A stretch of 46,086 nt of DNA from a virus, in IMG/VR virus record IMGVR_UViG_3300047377_000522, positions 1-46,086 of that record, one strand, 5' to 3'. Under the pieces are notes generated by a model. That model did not search any database. It saw only the letters and a list, made by a program, of their open reading frames with translations, and had not been told where the DNA came from. This document shows, piece after piece, positions 38,674 to 44,780 of this stretch (the first letter of the stretch is position 1; each line of letters starts with the position of its first letter). Made by a program: the position numbers and the translations under genes.

Positions 38674-38702
38674 AGTATATGTCAACTAAATGAATATAGC
38701 AA
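38674..38702 (-). promoter_or_regulatory. probable leftward promoter beside the origin
   Basis: Minus-strand TTGCTA (38697-38702), 17-base spacer and TATACT (38674-38679). A TTGACA directly upstream of the -10 does not have a proper partner. It would drive the 63-aa and primase-polymerase genes. Confidence 0.45.
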
Positions 38703-38703
38703 G

Positions 38704-39080
38704 TGAAAAAAAGCATTTTGACCATTTTGCATGCATTTTGAGCATTTTGCATAGCATTTTGCAACACGAGCAAAATGCTCAAGGCCCGTGATACGGGGGC
38801 TGAAGAGCATTTTGTCATTTTGTACACTATAGCGATAGATATATATATATATATATATATATTTTATATATATATATTATGTGTTTGTTTTGTGTTTTTA
38901 TCTCTATTTATGTGTTTTAAGAAATTTTGTGCAAAATGACAAAATGCTCTGAAAAATGGCCGCAAACCCACGCCAGACGTGGCCTGAGCATTTTGTAAAA
39001 CACGAGCAAAATGCTTGCAAAATGCTATGCAAAATGCTCGAGCATGTTGTTTCATGCTGTGCAAAATGGTCATTTTTTAA
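38704..39080. other. putative replication origin: inverted iterons and TA-rich core
   Basis: The stretch of about 540 bases between divergent genes has no credible gene. Left arm (about 38706-38825): seven CATTTTG and one CAAAATG. Right arm (about 38929-39078): six CAAAATG and one CATTTTG. The arms are imperfect inverted copies of one another, including GAGCATTTTGTCATTTTG at the inner ends. Between them is an AT-rich region with a (TA)n tract at 38836-38880. Each arm also has a small GC hairpin (38783-38800, CCCGTGATACGGGG type, and 38969-38983, CCACGCCAGACGTGG). This is the classical layout of iteron origins with an unwinding element. Confidence 0.75.
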
Positions 39081-39125
39081 CCAATTTATATTTAACGGTG
39101 TGCGGTATAAAGAGTTGATTATTTC

Positions 39126-39153
39126 TTGACATGAGTAATAATAGATATATAAT
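39126..39153 (+). promoter_or_regulatory. rightward promoter beside the origin
   Basis: TTGACA at 39126-39131, 16-base spacer and TATAAT at 39148-39153, 28 bases ahead of the first glycine-rich gene. Confidence 0.8.
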
Positions 39154-39180
39154 TGAAATATCAAATGCGGAGATATAAGA

Positions 39181-39369
39181 ATGATTATTCAATTATGTAG
39201 CGATGAAGTTTTAGAATATGCGGTTCGAATTACTGAAGGTGGCGCTTGTGCGTGGGGGATGGGCTGGGGCCAAGGTGACGGGTGGGCGGGCTGTGAAGGT
39301 GAAGGTGACGGATGCGGTATGGGTCGTCCGGAGCAGAGAGGAAACGGAAACGGGGGCGGCTTCGGATAA
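39181..39369 (+). CDS. IQLC/glycine-rich family protein 1, 62 aa
   Basis: First member of a family seen only in this cluster of the window. The head is IIQLCSDEVLEYAVRITE; the tail is mostly glycine with Asp, Trp, Cys and Glu (AWGMGWGQGDGWAGCEGEGD). GGAGATATAAGA is the ribosome site. Its stop overlaps the start of member 2 (TAATG). The head is probably a short helix and the tail is unstructured or forms a repetitive sheet or helix. No known function. Confidence 0.65.
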   Translation: MIIQLCSDEVLEYAVRITEGGACAWGMGWGQGDGWAGCEGEGDGCGMGRPEQRGNGNGGGFG

Positions 39370-39530
39370 TGAATAAAATTCAACTTTGTAGTGATGATGT
39401 TTTAAAGAATACTGTACGGATTATGGATATATATTATTATCTTCGTTTTTGGGCTGAAATAGAATACGGAACGATTGACGATTACGGGTGGGGGCATCGG
39501 TATGGTGATGTGAAAAATAATTTTAGATAA
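39369..39530 (+). CDS. IQLC family protein 2, 53 aa
   Basis: Starts MNKIQLCSDDVLKNTVRIMD, then IYYYLRFWAEIEYGTIDDYG and a short glycine/His tail. The YLRFWAEIEYGTI segment is shared with member 3 (QRFWAEIYYGTIADYG). Here the glycine-rich part is nearly absent, so members differ mainly in tail length. Coupled by TAATG to member 1. Function unknown. Confidence 0.6.
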   Translation: MNKIQLCSDDVLKNTVRIMDIYYYLRFWAEIEYGTIDDYGWGHRYGDVKNNFR

Positions 39531-39534
39531 TTAG

Positions 39535-39563
39535 TTGACATAGTAAAATAACATGATTATAAT
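39535..39563 (+). promoter_or_regulatory. class B promoter, unit 1
   Basis: TTGACA (39535-39540), 17-base spacer, TATAAT (39558-39563), then ATATACATAACTTAAC. The leader repeats AACAAACACTTA and ends in CGAGGAAACAAAA before the ATG. The leader is nearly the same as that at 40482, marking the start of a duplicated unit. Confidence 0.85.
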
Positions 39564-39612
39564 ATATACATAACTTAACAAACACTTAACAAACACTTAC
39601 GAGGAAACAAAA

Positions 39613-40017
39613 ATGAAAGAACAAGAATTAATCAGCACAATTGAAGATCTAGCTGCTACAGTTAAAGATTTAAAATCAGAACTTCATAGAAATTCGGATG
39701 ATACTATCCCTGATTTGGTCGGGAAATATGTTATTGTTCGTTGCCACGATGCAGGCGTGCATTTTGGGAGATATGTTTCTCACAAAGGCCGACAAGTGAT
39801 CCTTGCCGACAGCCGCAGAATGTGGCGGTGGTGGGCTAAAATACAAATGACATTAAGTGCGGTTGCCGAATTTGGTTTAAATGAAGAACGGGAAGAACTT
39901 AGAATTCAATGCACTATTAGCGATAATATAACATTGCTGGAAGCTTGCGAGATCTTACCTTGTACACAAGCTTGCGTTGAATCATTCGCAAGGGTTGAAC
40001 CCCACAATGAACAGTAA
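39613..40017 (+). CDS. DUF6948-like protein, 134 aa
   Basis: N-terminal coiled helix (ELISTIEDLAATVKDLKSEL), then GKYVIVRCHDAGVHFGRYVS and SRRMWRWWAKI, a pattern I associate with the phage domain DUF6948. The C-terminal 45 residues (REELRIQCTISDNITLLEAC onward) contain three cysteines and occur again in the copy at 40561-40698. Good ribosome site (GAGGAAAC). Its stop overlaps the next IQLC gene. Function unknown. Confidence 0.65.
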   Translation: MKEQELISTIEDLAATVKDLKSELHRNSDDTIPDLVGKYVIVRCHDAGVHFGRYVSHKGRQVILADSRRMWRWWAKIQMTLSAVAEFGLNEEREELRIQCTISDNITLLEACEILPCTQACVESFARVEPHNEQ

Positions 40018-40243
40018 ATTGAATGAGCAGGGTCCGGACCGGATCCTGCTTTGTAGTGATGATGTTTTAGCGGCTGCTGTTCGGATTACGGATATTTATA
40101 ATTATCAACGCTTTTGGGCTGAAATTTACTACGGAACGATTGCCGATTACGGGGTTGGGTACGGTTACGGGTTTGGTTCAGGTATCGGGTTTGGTTCAGG
40201 TAGTTGCGGCAATGGTAGAGGATCCGATTCTGGGCGCGGATAA
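40007..40243 (+). CDS. IQLC/glycine-rich family protein 3, 78 aa
   Basis: Starts inside the end of the DUF6948-like gene (MNSKLNEQGPDRILLCSDDV, then LAAAVRITDIYNYQRFWAEI), followed by YYGTIADYGVGYGYGFGSGI and a (G-x) tail with Gly at alternate positions, Tyr, Phe, Ser and a final Arg/Asp mix. Alternating Gly-aromatic sequence is typical of assembly-prone or phase-separating proteins (inference). Coupled to member 4 by TAATG. Confidence 0.65.
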   Translation: MNSKLNEQGPDRILLCSDDVLAAAVRITDIYNYQRFWAEIYYGTIADYGVGYGYGFGSGIGFGSGSCGNGRGSDSGRG

Positions 40244-40473
40244 TGAAAAAAATGAAAAAAATTCAATTATGCAGTAAAATAATTTTATATAATGCCATTC
40301 GAATTGAGGATCTTTTGAGTTACGCAGACGGAGATGGTTACGAAAATGGCAGCGGTTACGGGGAAGGATACGGTGTAGGGTGCGGTAACGATTGGGGTGA
40401 TGGATACGGTAACGGACGGTTACGTTGTTGGCCAAATGGAGATGGGTACGGTAAAGGAGGTAAAATAATTTAA
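40243..40473 (+). CDS. IQLC/glycine-rich family protein 4, 76 aa
   Basis: MKKMKKIQLCSKIILYNAIR, then IEDLLSYADGDGYENGSGYG and a long GYG/GDG-type tail ending GKGGKII. It is the last gene of duplicated unit 1, just before the promoter at 40482. The head motif is looser than in the other members (SKIILYNAIRI). The stop is followed within ten bases by the next promoter. Function unknown. Confidence 0.62.
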   Translation: MKKMKKIQLCSKIILYNAIRIEDLLSYADGDGYENGSGYGEGYGVGCGNDWGDGYGNGRLRCWPNGDGYGKGGKII

Positions 40474-40481
40474 ATAATTTC

Positions 40482-40510
40482 TTGACATAATTAAATGTGC
40501 TTATTATAAT
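40482..40510 (+). promoter_or_regulatory. class B promoter, unit 2
   Basis: TTGACA (40482-40487), 17-base spacer, TATAAT (40505-40510), then GTATACATAACTTAAC. The downstream leader repeats that of unit 1. Confidence 0.85.
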
Positions 40511-40560
40511 GTATACATAACTTAACAAACACTTATCAAACACTCACGAGGAAACAAAAA

Positions 40561-40698
40561 TGAAAGAACGGGAAGAACTTAGAATTCAATGCACGATGAG
40601 CGATAATATAACATTGCTTAAAGCTTGCGAGATATTGCCCTGCACGCAAGCTTGCGTTGAATCGTTCGCAAGGGTTGAGCCGTATAATGAGCAGTAAA
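40561..40698 (+). CDS. internally deleted copy of the DUF6948-like gene, 45 aa
   Basis: ATGAAAGAAC is shared with the start of the full gene at 39613, and then the reading frame jumps straight to the homologue of residue 90 (REELRIQCTMSDNITLLKAC). About 260 bases are missing, with short AGAAC homology at the join, and the frame is intact. The three cysteines are kept, which suggests the C-terminal part has its own value, or that the gene is kept only to start the next one by overlap. Nearly the same leader and stop context as the full copy. Confidence 0.6.
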
Positions 40699-40881
40699 TA
40701 CAATGGCTGGGGTCCAGATCGGATCCTGCTTTGCAACGATGAAATTTTAGAGAGCGCCGTGAAAATCACTGACGTTCGGGGCATCGGGGGCGGTATCGGA
40801 GACGGCGACGGGGACGTCAATGGAAATGGTTTTGGTTTTGGATACGTCACTGGGTACGGTTCGAAAAATGGTGATAGCTAA
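40687..40881 (+). CDS. IQLC/glycine-rich family protein 5, 64 aa
   Basis: Counterpart of member 3 in unit 2: MSSKYNGWGPDRILLCNDEI, then LESAVKITDVRG and the tail GGGIGDGDGDVNGNGFGFGY. The GDGDGD stretch recalls calcium-binding repeats but is too short and irregular for an RTX motif. It begins inside the end of the deleted DUF6948 copy and overlaps member 6 by TAATG. Function unknown. Confidence 0.65.
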   Translation: MSSKYNGWGPDRILLCNDEILESAVKITDVRGIGGGIGDGDGDVNGNGFGFGYVTGYGSKNGDS

Positions 40882-41156
40882 TGAACAAAATACAATTATG
40901 CAAAGATGAGATTTTAGATTATGCCATTCGAATTACTGATCTTTATGGTTTTGGTGACGGTTTAAATATGAGTGAGTGGCTGTTCGGATATGGTGAAGGT
41001 GGCGGCTGTGGCGGCTGTGGACGATTTTCAAATGGATCCGGTGACGGGTCAGGACTGAACCATTGGGAATGTGGCGATGGAGATGGTTTCGGGAAAGGGT
41101 GGGCGGATAGCTGGGGCGATGCAAACGGAAAAGGTGACGACTATTCAACTATGTAG
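40881..41156 (+). CDS. IQLC/glycine-rich family protein 6, 91 aa
   Basis: MNKIQLCKDEILDYAIRITD, then LYGFGDGLNMSEWLFGYGEG and a Gly/Cys-rich GGGCGGCGRF, then GDG and GKG repeats. It is the counterpart of member 4 in unit 2 but keeps a better head motif. Cysteines in the glycine-rich part (CGGCG) could bind metal or form disulfides. The stop lies inside member 7. Function unknown. Confidence 0.65.
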   Translation: MNKIQLCKDEILDYAIRITDLYGFGDGLNMSEWLFGYGEGGGCGGCGRFSNGSGDGSGLNHWECGDGDGFGKGWADSWGDANGKGDDYSTM

Positions 41157-41412
41157 TGATGAGGTTTTAGAAGATGCTTTAGAAGGTGAGTTTCGGCCCA
41201 CTTATGCTAGTGCCCACGGATGTATTGACGGTAACGGGTGCGGTGGAGGGTGTTCACGAGGAAGCGGTCACGAAAACGGCCACGGCTGGGGAGATGGTGA
41301 GGTTCTCGGTTGGCGTTGCCTTGATGGGGAGGGGTACGATAACATTTTACGGTACACCTGCGGAGCAGGATATGAAAGTGGAAATGGGGGTTGTAATTCT
41401 CATGTTAAATAG
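41134..41412 (+). CDS. IQLC/glycine-rich family protein 7, 92 aa
   Basis: The GTG at 41134 gives MTTIQLCSDEVLED, in line with the MNKIQLC starts of the others; an ATG at 41119 is the alternative. The head is shortened (ALEGEFRPTY follows), and the tail is Gly-rich with His, Asn and six cysteines (NGCGGGCSRG, CAGYE-type end). It overlaps member 6 by 23 bases in another frame. Last gene of the duplicated cluster. Function unknown. Confidence 0.58.
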   Translation: MTTIQLCSDEVLEDALEGEFRPTYASAHGCIDGNGCGGGCSRGSGHENGHGWGDGEVLGWRCLDGEGYDNILRYTCGAGYESGNGGCNSHVK

Positions 41413-41433
41413 AAAAATAATTTAAATAATTAG

Positions 41434-41462
41434 TTGACATAGTGAAATAGTATGATTATAAT
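41434..41462 (+). promoter_or_regulatory. class B promoter for the DnaJ-domain gene
   Basis: TTGACA (41434-41439), 17-base spacer, TATAAT (41457-41462), then ATATACATAACTTAAC, very like the promoters at 39535 and 40482. The leader then diverges. Confidence 0.85.
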
Positions 41463-41511
41463 ATATACATAACTTAACGAAACAACCAAATTTAATCACA
41501 AAGGACTAATT

Positions 41512-42060
41512 ATGAAAATTCAAGACGCTTTCAATCTCTTAAAAATCGAAACTGAGCAAGCAACTCACAAAGAAATTAAAAAAGCATTCAAAAAAAGAGC
41601 TTTAGAATTTCATCCCGACCGTGGCGTGGCTGATGATTCAATGATGAAGTCATTATGCGAGGCTAGAGATTTTCTTATTTCTCAACAAGAGCCGGTTTGC
41701 AATACGTATGAATATAAAGGCGAGACAAAACAAGCTAAGTTTGACCCTGAGTTTTCCGACAAAATCTATGCAGCAATATCGGAAATTCAAGACCTTGAAG
41801 GCCTTATTATTGAGATCAGAGGCTCGTGGGTTTGGGTTTCTGGCGAGACAAAGCAACACAAAGAAGAGTTGAAAAAAGCAGGCTTTAAATTTTCATCTAA
41901 TAAGTGTGAGTGGTATTTTAACCCTACACCATTCAAAGCTAAAACAAGACGAGGAGGGAAAACTTTTTCAAGCGATGAAATCCGAGACATGCACGGATCA
42001 ACATTTGTTAAAAAATGTACTAAAATCAATGGTTACCATAGAAAAATGGTAGCGGCATAA
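41512..42060 (+). CDS. J-domain (DnaJ-like) protein, 182 aa
   Basis: Residues 1-55 are a J domain (FNLLKIETEQATHKEIKKAF) with the essential HPD at 34-36, so it should stimulate the host Hsp70 (DnaK). The rest has no zinc-finger region; a C-terminal domain (LEGLIIEIRGSWVWVSGETK, KKAGFKFSSNKCEWYFNP) similar to those in other phage and plasmid J-domain proteins probably binds a client. It may redirect DnaK to phage replication or assembly. It has its own class B promoter and an AAAGGAC ribosome site. Confidence 0.8.
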   Translation: MKIQDAFNLLKIETEQATHKEIKKAFKKRALEFHPDRGVADDSMMKSLCEARDFLISQQEPVCNTYEYKGETKQAKFDPEFSDKIYAAISEIQDLEGLIIEIRGSWVWVSGETKQHKEELKKAGFKFSSNKCEWYFNPTPFKAKTRRGGKTFSSDEIRDMHGSTFVKKCTKINGYHRKMVAA

Positions 42061-42067
42061 ATAATAC

Positions 42068-42107
42068 TTGACATTTTAAATATAAAGCCTATAATATAAT
42101 TATAGGC
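42068..42107 (+). promoter_or_regulatory. class A promoter with perfect palindrome
   Basis: TTGACA (42068-42073), 16-base spacer, TATAAT (42090-42095) inside GCCTATAAT-ATA-ATTATAGGC (42087-42107). Confidence 0.87.
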
Positions 42108-42134
42108 TAAACAATCAACCAAAAGGAATATAAC

Positions 42135-42410
42135 ATGAACTTAAACAAATCAATCAGAATGCAAAAAATCGGATCTTATGACAAAGTGTGCGCATGTCCC
42201 GATGATAATTATTTTATAATCAAAGATTTTGATTATTATTTATCAATAGATTATAAAGAACAGCTGATGAATATCTGTTCAGATCTCGATATTGACTTCA
42301 CTCAAGCAAGTAAAAGTAACTTTACTAGATGCGCTAACAAACTAGCTAAGTTTTGCAGTGACCCTGAAAGGGTTCGAGGCTCTGTAGCAGTTTGGTTTGA
42401 TTTTGGATAA
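42135..42410 (+). CDS. hypothetical protein, 91 aa
   Basis: MNLNKSIRMQKIGSYDKVCA, an aromatic/acidic middle (DNYFIIKDFDYYLSIDYKEQ) and a helical C-terminus with two cysteines (FTRCANKLAKFCSDPERVRG). AAAGGAATATAAC precedes the ATG. A single gene under a class A promoter. Not recognised. Confidence 0.6.
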   Translation: MNLNKSIRMQKIGSYDKVCACPDDNYFIIKDFDYYLSIDYKEQLMNICSDLDIDFTQASKSNFTRCANKLAKFCSDPERVRGSVAVWFDFG

Positions 42411-42413
42411 TAC

Positions 42414-42453
42414 TTGACATTATAAATAAACAGCCTATAATCTAATTATAGGC
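42414..42453 (+). promoter_or_regulatory. class A promoter with perfect palindrome
   Basis: TTGACA (42414-42419), 16-base spacer, TATAAT (42436-42441) inside GCCTATAAT-CTA-ATTATAGGC (42433-42453). Confidence 0.87.
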
Positions 42454-42472
42454 TAACTTAAAGGAGATGAAA

Positions 42473-42940
42473 ATGAATGAATATTTGAATGAATCAATAT
42501 TGCCGATAAACCACGAATACAATTGGCTGAGCAATAAAGACTTTAGGACTTATAAAGAATTAGATAAACTTGGCGCTTTAAGCTTGGAGCTTAACTTTCC
42601 GCAGGTGATTTATTTTTTTAAGGGAAATTATTCTAATCCTTATCGATTGACGCTTAAAAAAAATAGCTGTTCAATTAATTTGAAAATTGAAAATGAACAT
42701 TTATACACTATCAACAAATGTTATAAGTTAAACAGTTTTGATAAATTTGGAGAATTTGATCTCATCAATATTGATGGTTTAGGTAGTATCCTAATTAAAT
42801 TTCATTTGACTTTTAAAAACAAGTTTAGATTGATCACTAAAGCTCACCGAGATATCCATATTTTACGGAATGACGTAGTTAAAAATCATAATCAAGTGTT
42901 AGTGCTTGAGAATAATTTTAGAAATTATCGTGAAGTTTAA
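42473..42940 (+). CDS. hypothetical protein, 155 aa
   Basis: The start at 42473 is six bases from AAGGAG; the in-frame ATG at 42467 is too close. Beta-rich middle (PQVIYFFKGNYSNPYRLTLK, SINLKIENEHLYTINK) and basic overall, with a helical C-terminus. No membrane segment, no known motif. It is followed 15 bases later by the gene at 42956 with its own AGAGGAG site, so the two form an operon under the class A promoter. Confidence 0.6.
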   Translation: MNEYLNESILPINHEYNWLSNKDFRTYKELDKLGALSLELNFPQVIYFFKGNYSNPYRLTLKKNSCSINLKIENEHLYTINKCYKLNSFDKFGEFDLINIDGLGSILIKFHLTFKNKFRLITKAHRDIHILRNDVVKNHNQVLVLENNFRNYREV

Positions 42941-42955
42941 AGAGGAGATTTAAAA

Positions 42956-43282
42956 ATGAATGAAGAAAACTTGTATAGAATTGAAGCAGCTAAGACAATA
43001 TTATTTTTATTTTGTTCTATGAGCCAGCCAGCTCGTCAAGGGCTAATTAAAATAATATTGGATGAGCAAGCAAAAAATAAAGATGTTGTGCGGTTGGTGA
43101 GGTCTTACTTAGAACTTATTCATATTAAAATATCATTAGACGATGGCGACTACTCCAAACGTAAAGAAAAAATCTCTGAAACATCGAATCAATTTATCAA
43201 TGAATATTGCCAGATTGAAGATGATGAAGAAATTATTTTAGGGTATTTGCTCCGGTATTGTGTTAGAGGTGGGAAGAAATGA
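42956..43282 (+). CDS. hypothetical helical protein, 108 aa
   Basis: Strongly helical: MNEENLYRIEAAKTILFLFC, ARQGLIKIILDEQAKNKD, VVRLVRSYLELIHIKISLDD and an acidic C-terminus (QIEDDEEIILGYLLRY). AGAGGAGATT lies upstream. The stop overlaps the start of a 33-aa membrane peptide (ATGA). No family recognised. Confidence 0.6.
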   Translation: MNEENLYRIEAAKTILFLFCSMSQPARQGLIKIILDEQAKNKDVVRLVRSYLELIHIKISLDDGDYSKRKEKISETSNQFINEYCQIEDDEEIILGYLLRYCVRGGKK

Positions 43283-43380
43283 TTAATTATTCTTATCAAT
43301 CTTTCAAATATGCAATAAATGTGCTTTCATTTGGTATATGCTTGCCGTTAACCGTTGGGTTACTTTACATTGTACTATAA
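43279..43380 (+). CDS. small single-pass membrane peptide, 33 aa
   Basis: Overlaps the upstream stop (ATGA). The peptide MINYSYQSFKYAINVLSFGI, then CLPLTVGLLYIVL, has one hydrophobic helix. It directly precedes the M15 peptidase gene (nine bases), so a pinholin-like or lysis-accessory role is possible. It is very short and the assignment rests on coupling and position. Confidence 0.4.
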   Translation: MINYSYQSFKYAINVLSFGICLPLTVGLLYIVL

Positions 43381-43389
43381 GGGGGGTTT

Positions 43390-43794
43390 ATGAAATATGG
43401 AACGGTTAAGAAAATAGAATATACAACTAAAAACTATTTTCAGGCTCATGAATTAGAATGCCCATGCTGCGGGCAATTAATACTTGATGTGAGGCTTCTA
43501 TATATACTGAATGTCATACGGCAATTTACAGGGGGCCCGGTTATTGTCTCTAGTGGTTACCGTTGCCCTAATCATAACAAAGCAGAAGGAGGAGAGCCAC
43601 AATCCTACCATCTTTACGGGCAGGCAGCCGATATATATTCTTCATTTATGCCAGTTGAAGAATTTTATGAAAAAATAAAATTAATGAACCATTTTAATTC
43701 TTCTGAGTATGGTTTTATTTATTACCCGGATCGTAAAATCGTTCATGTGGACTGTAGAGGCCAAGCATTCAGAAACGTTGTTTATGACAAATAA
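43390..43794 (+). CDS. M15-family peptidase, probable endolysin, 134 aa
   Basis: Zinc D-alanyl-D-alanine carboxypeptidase-like or L-Ala-D-Glu peptidase-like enzyme that cuts peptidoglycan cross-bridges. Zinc ligands are visible: His74 (QSYHLYGQAAD), Asp81 and His119 (KIVHVDCRG). SSGYRCPNHN at 54-63 is the typical loop before them. An ECPCCG at 23-28 is an extra metal or structural site. There is no signal peptide, so release needs a holin; small membrane proteins lie on both sides. GGGGGGTTT gives the ribosome site. Confidence 0.85.
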   Translation: MKYGTVKKIEYTTKNYFQAHELECPCCGQLILDVRLLYILNVIRQFTGGPVIVSSGYRCPNHNKAEGGEPQSYHLYGQAADIYSSFMPVEEFYEKIKLMNHFNSSEYGFIYYPDRKIVHVDCRGQAFRNVVYDK

Positions 43795-43798
43795 AGTC

Positions 43799-43827
43799 TT
43801 GACATTATCAAATAAACCCTTTATACT
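43799..43827 (+). promoter_or_regulatory. rightward promoter
   Basis: TTGACA (43799-43804), 17-base spacer and TATACT (43822-43827). It drives the gene at 43863. The class A palindrome is missing although the spacer region is similar. Confidence 0.75.
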
Positions 43828-43862
43828 ATAATTATATTAACGTTAAGAGGGTTTAATAAAAT

Positions 43863-44273
43863 TTGTTTAACTTAAGTAATTCAGGGGTTTATCGCAATTC
43901 AAACCCCTTTCAGTCAGGCAAAAGTTATGCCAAGGCTGAGAATAGAGGAAGGCCAGAAGGGCGACATATGAAAGATGAGCTGAAAGAAATTAAGCGCAAA
44001 CTTTTTGATGTGTCTATTAATTCAAAAGGTCATGTAAATGATGGCGCTTTATGGAATGAGGTCGGGCAGTATATTGACCCAAGCATTCCTATTCAATCGT
44101 TAAGAAAGTATGCATCAATTAGCCATGAAGCCGGTAAAGTTGGCGCTAGAAGGGTTGACCTTTTTGAACGTAAACTTTCCGAGCTTTCAGAGATGCCATT
44201 AAAAGGTTATGTATACGATATAAGCAAAGGCTATTGGACTCCAAAGGGGAATCAATTTGATTCTATCAAATAG
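43863..44273 (+). CDS. hypothetical basic protein, 136 aa
   Basis: The longest form uses TTG at 43863 with AAGAGGG 12 bases upstream; an ATG at 43968 with GAAGGG is the alternative and would drop the disordered N-terminus. The C-terminal two thirds are helical (MKDELKEIKRKLFD, IQSLRKYASISHEAGKVGAR). The overall basic charge would suit nucleic-acid binding. It converges with, and overlaps by eight bases, the opposite membrane-protein gene. Not recognised. Confidence 0.55.
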   Translation: MFNLSNSGVYRNSNPFQSGKSYAKAENRGRPEGRHMKDELKEIKRKLFDVSINSKGHVNDGALWNEVGQYIDPSIPIQSLRKYASISHEAGKVGARRVDLFERKLSELSEMPLKGYVYDISKGYWTPKGNQFDSIK

Positions 44274-44757
44274 GATTTTTGAGCTCTTCATTCATTCTAT
44301 TTAAAATTTCTATTTGGGATTTAGTAGACTTGTTTTTGGCATATGAAATGCCGAATCTCGGGCAATGGTGTTCGACTGCTTTTTGGCTGATAAATTGAGC
44401 TAGTATTTTTCGGTCGCATGATTTGCAAGTCAAGTCTAAATCTTTTAGCTGCGCTCCATGTCCTGCTTCAAACATTTCTTCAATGGCCTGATCTCGCTTA
44501 TCCATTGGGATGAAATGCGGATAAATCAAAGACATGTTAAGCAAAGTTAATGCATCTTTACAGCGCGCTTTCTCAAAATGATCAGCCAGGCTTGGGCCAA
44601 GTTGGTCAAGTTTTAATGTGGTCTCTTTCTGAGCGATCTTTAAATCTGTTATGTCGTGGTCCATATTGTAAAATATTTTAAACGCTGCAAAAAGCGAGGC
44701 GATAACTGCGATCAGGGCGACTAGTCTGTTCAGATTATCACGGATATAGTTAGTCAT
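44266..44757 (-). CDS. membrane-anchored protein, 163 aa, possibly spanin-like
   Basis: The only leftward gene in this end of the map. Short cytoplasmic N-terminus, one membrane helix at about 11-30 (RLVALIAVIASLFAAFKIFY), then a long helical periplasmic part with heptads (DHDITDLKIAQKETTLKLDQ) and four cysteines (RCKD, LTCKSCDRK, HHCP). One anchor plus a coiled periplasmic domain is the layout of inner-membrane spanins, and the endolysin is 470 bases away, but no partner lipoprotein gene was found embedded in it. Role tentative. Confidence 0.55.
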   Translation of the reverse strand: MTNYIRDNLNRLVALIAVIASLFAAFKIFYNMDHDITDLKIAQKETTLKLDQLGPSLADHFEKARCKDALTLLNMSLIYPHFIPMDKRDQAIEEMFEAGHGAQLKDLDLTCKSCDRKILAQFISQKAVEHHCPRFGISYAKNKSTKSQIEILNRMNEELKNPI

Positions 44758-44780
44758 ACGGTAACCTTAAAAGGTGAATA

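Noticed and set aside
38704-39080. CRISPR array
   Set aside because: The repeated unit is only 7-9 bases, occurs in both orientations and has irregular spacing; no repeat-spacer pattern and no cas genes (the Cas4-like nuclease is isolated).
38645-39164. Leftward reading frames at 38645-38827, 38864-39073 and 38904-39164
   Set aside because: They are made of the CATTTTG iterons and the TA tract (repeated QNA-type peptides) and have no ribosome sites; the region is better read as an origin.
39412-39487. Diversity-generating retroelement explanation for the variable tails
   Set aside because: No reverse transcriptase gene and no template/variable repeat pair were seen in the window.
39189-40850. 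Proline/serine-rich or histidine-rich leftward frames opposite the glycine-rich genes (39189-39383, 40196-40543, 40536-40850, 40933-41148)
   Set aside because: They are the complement of glycine codons (GGN becomes NCC), lack ribosome sites and run against the coupled rightward genes.
40687-40881. RTX-type calcium-binding repeats in the GDG-rich tails
   Set aside because: The nonapeptide period GGxGxDxUx is not kept; Gly alternates with other residues irregularly.
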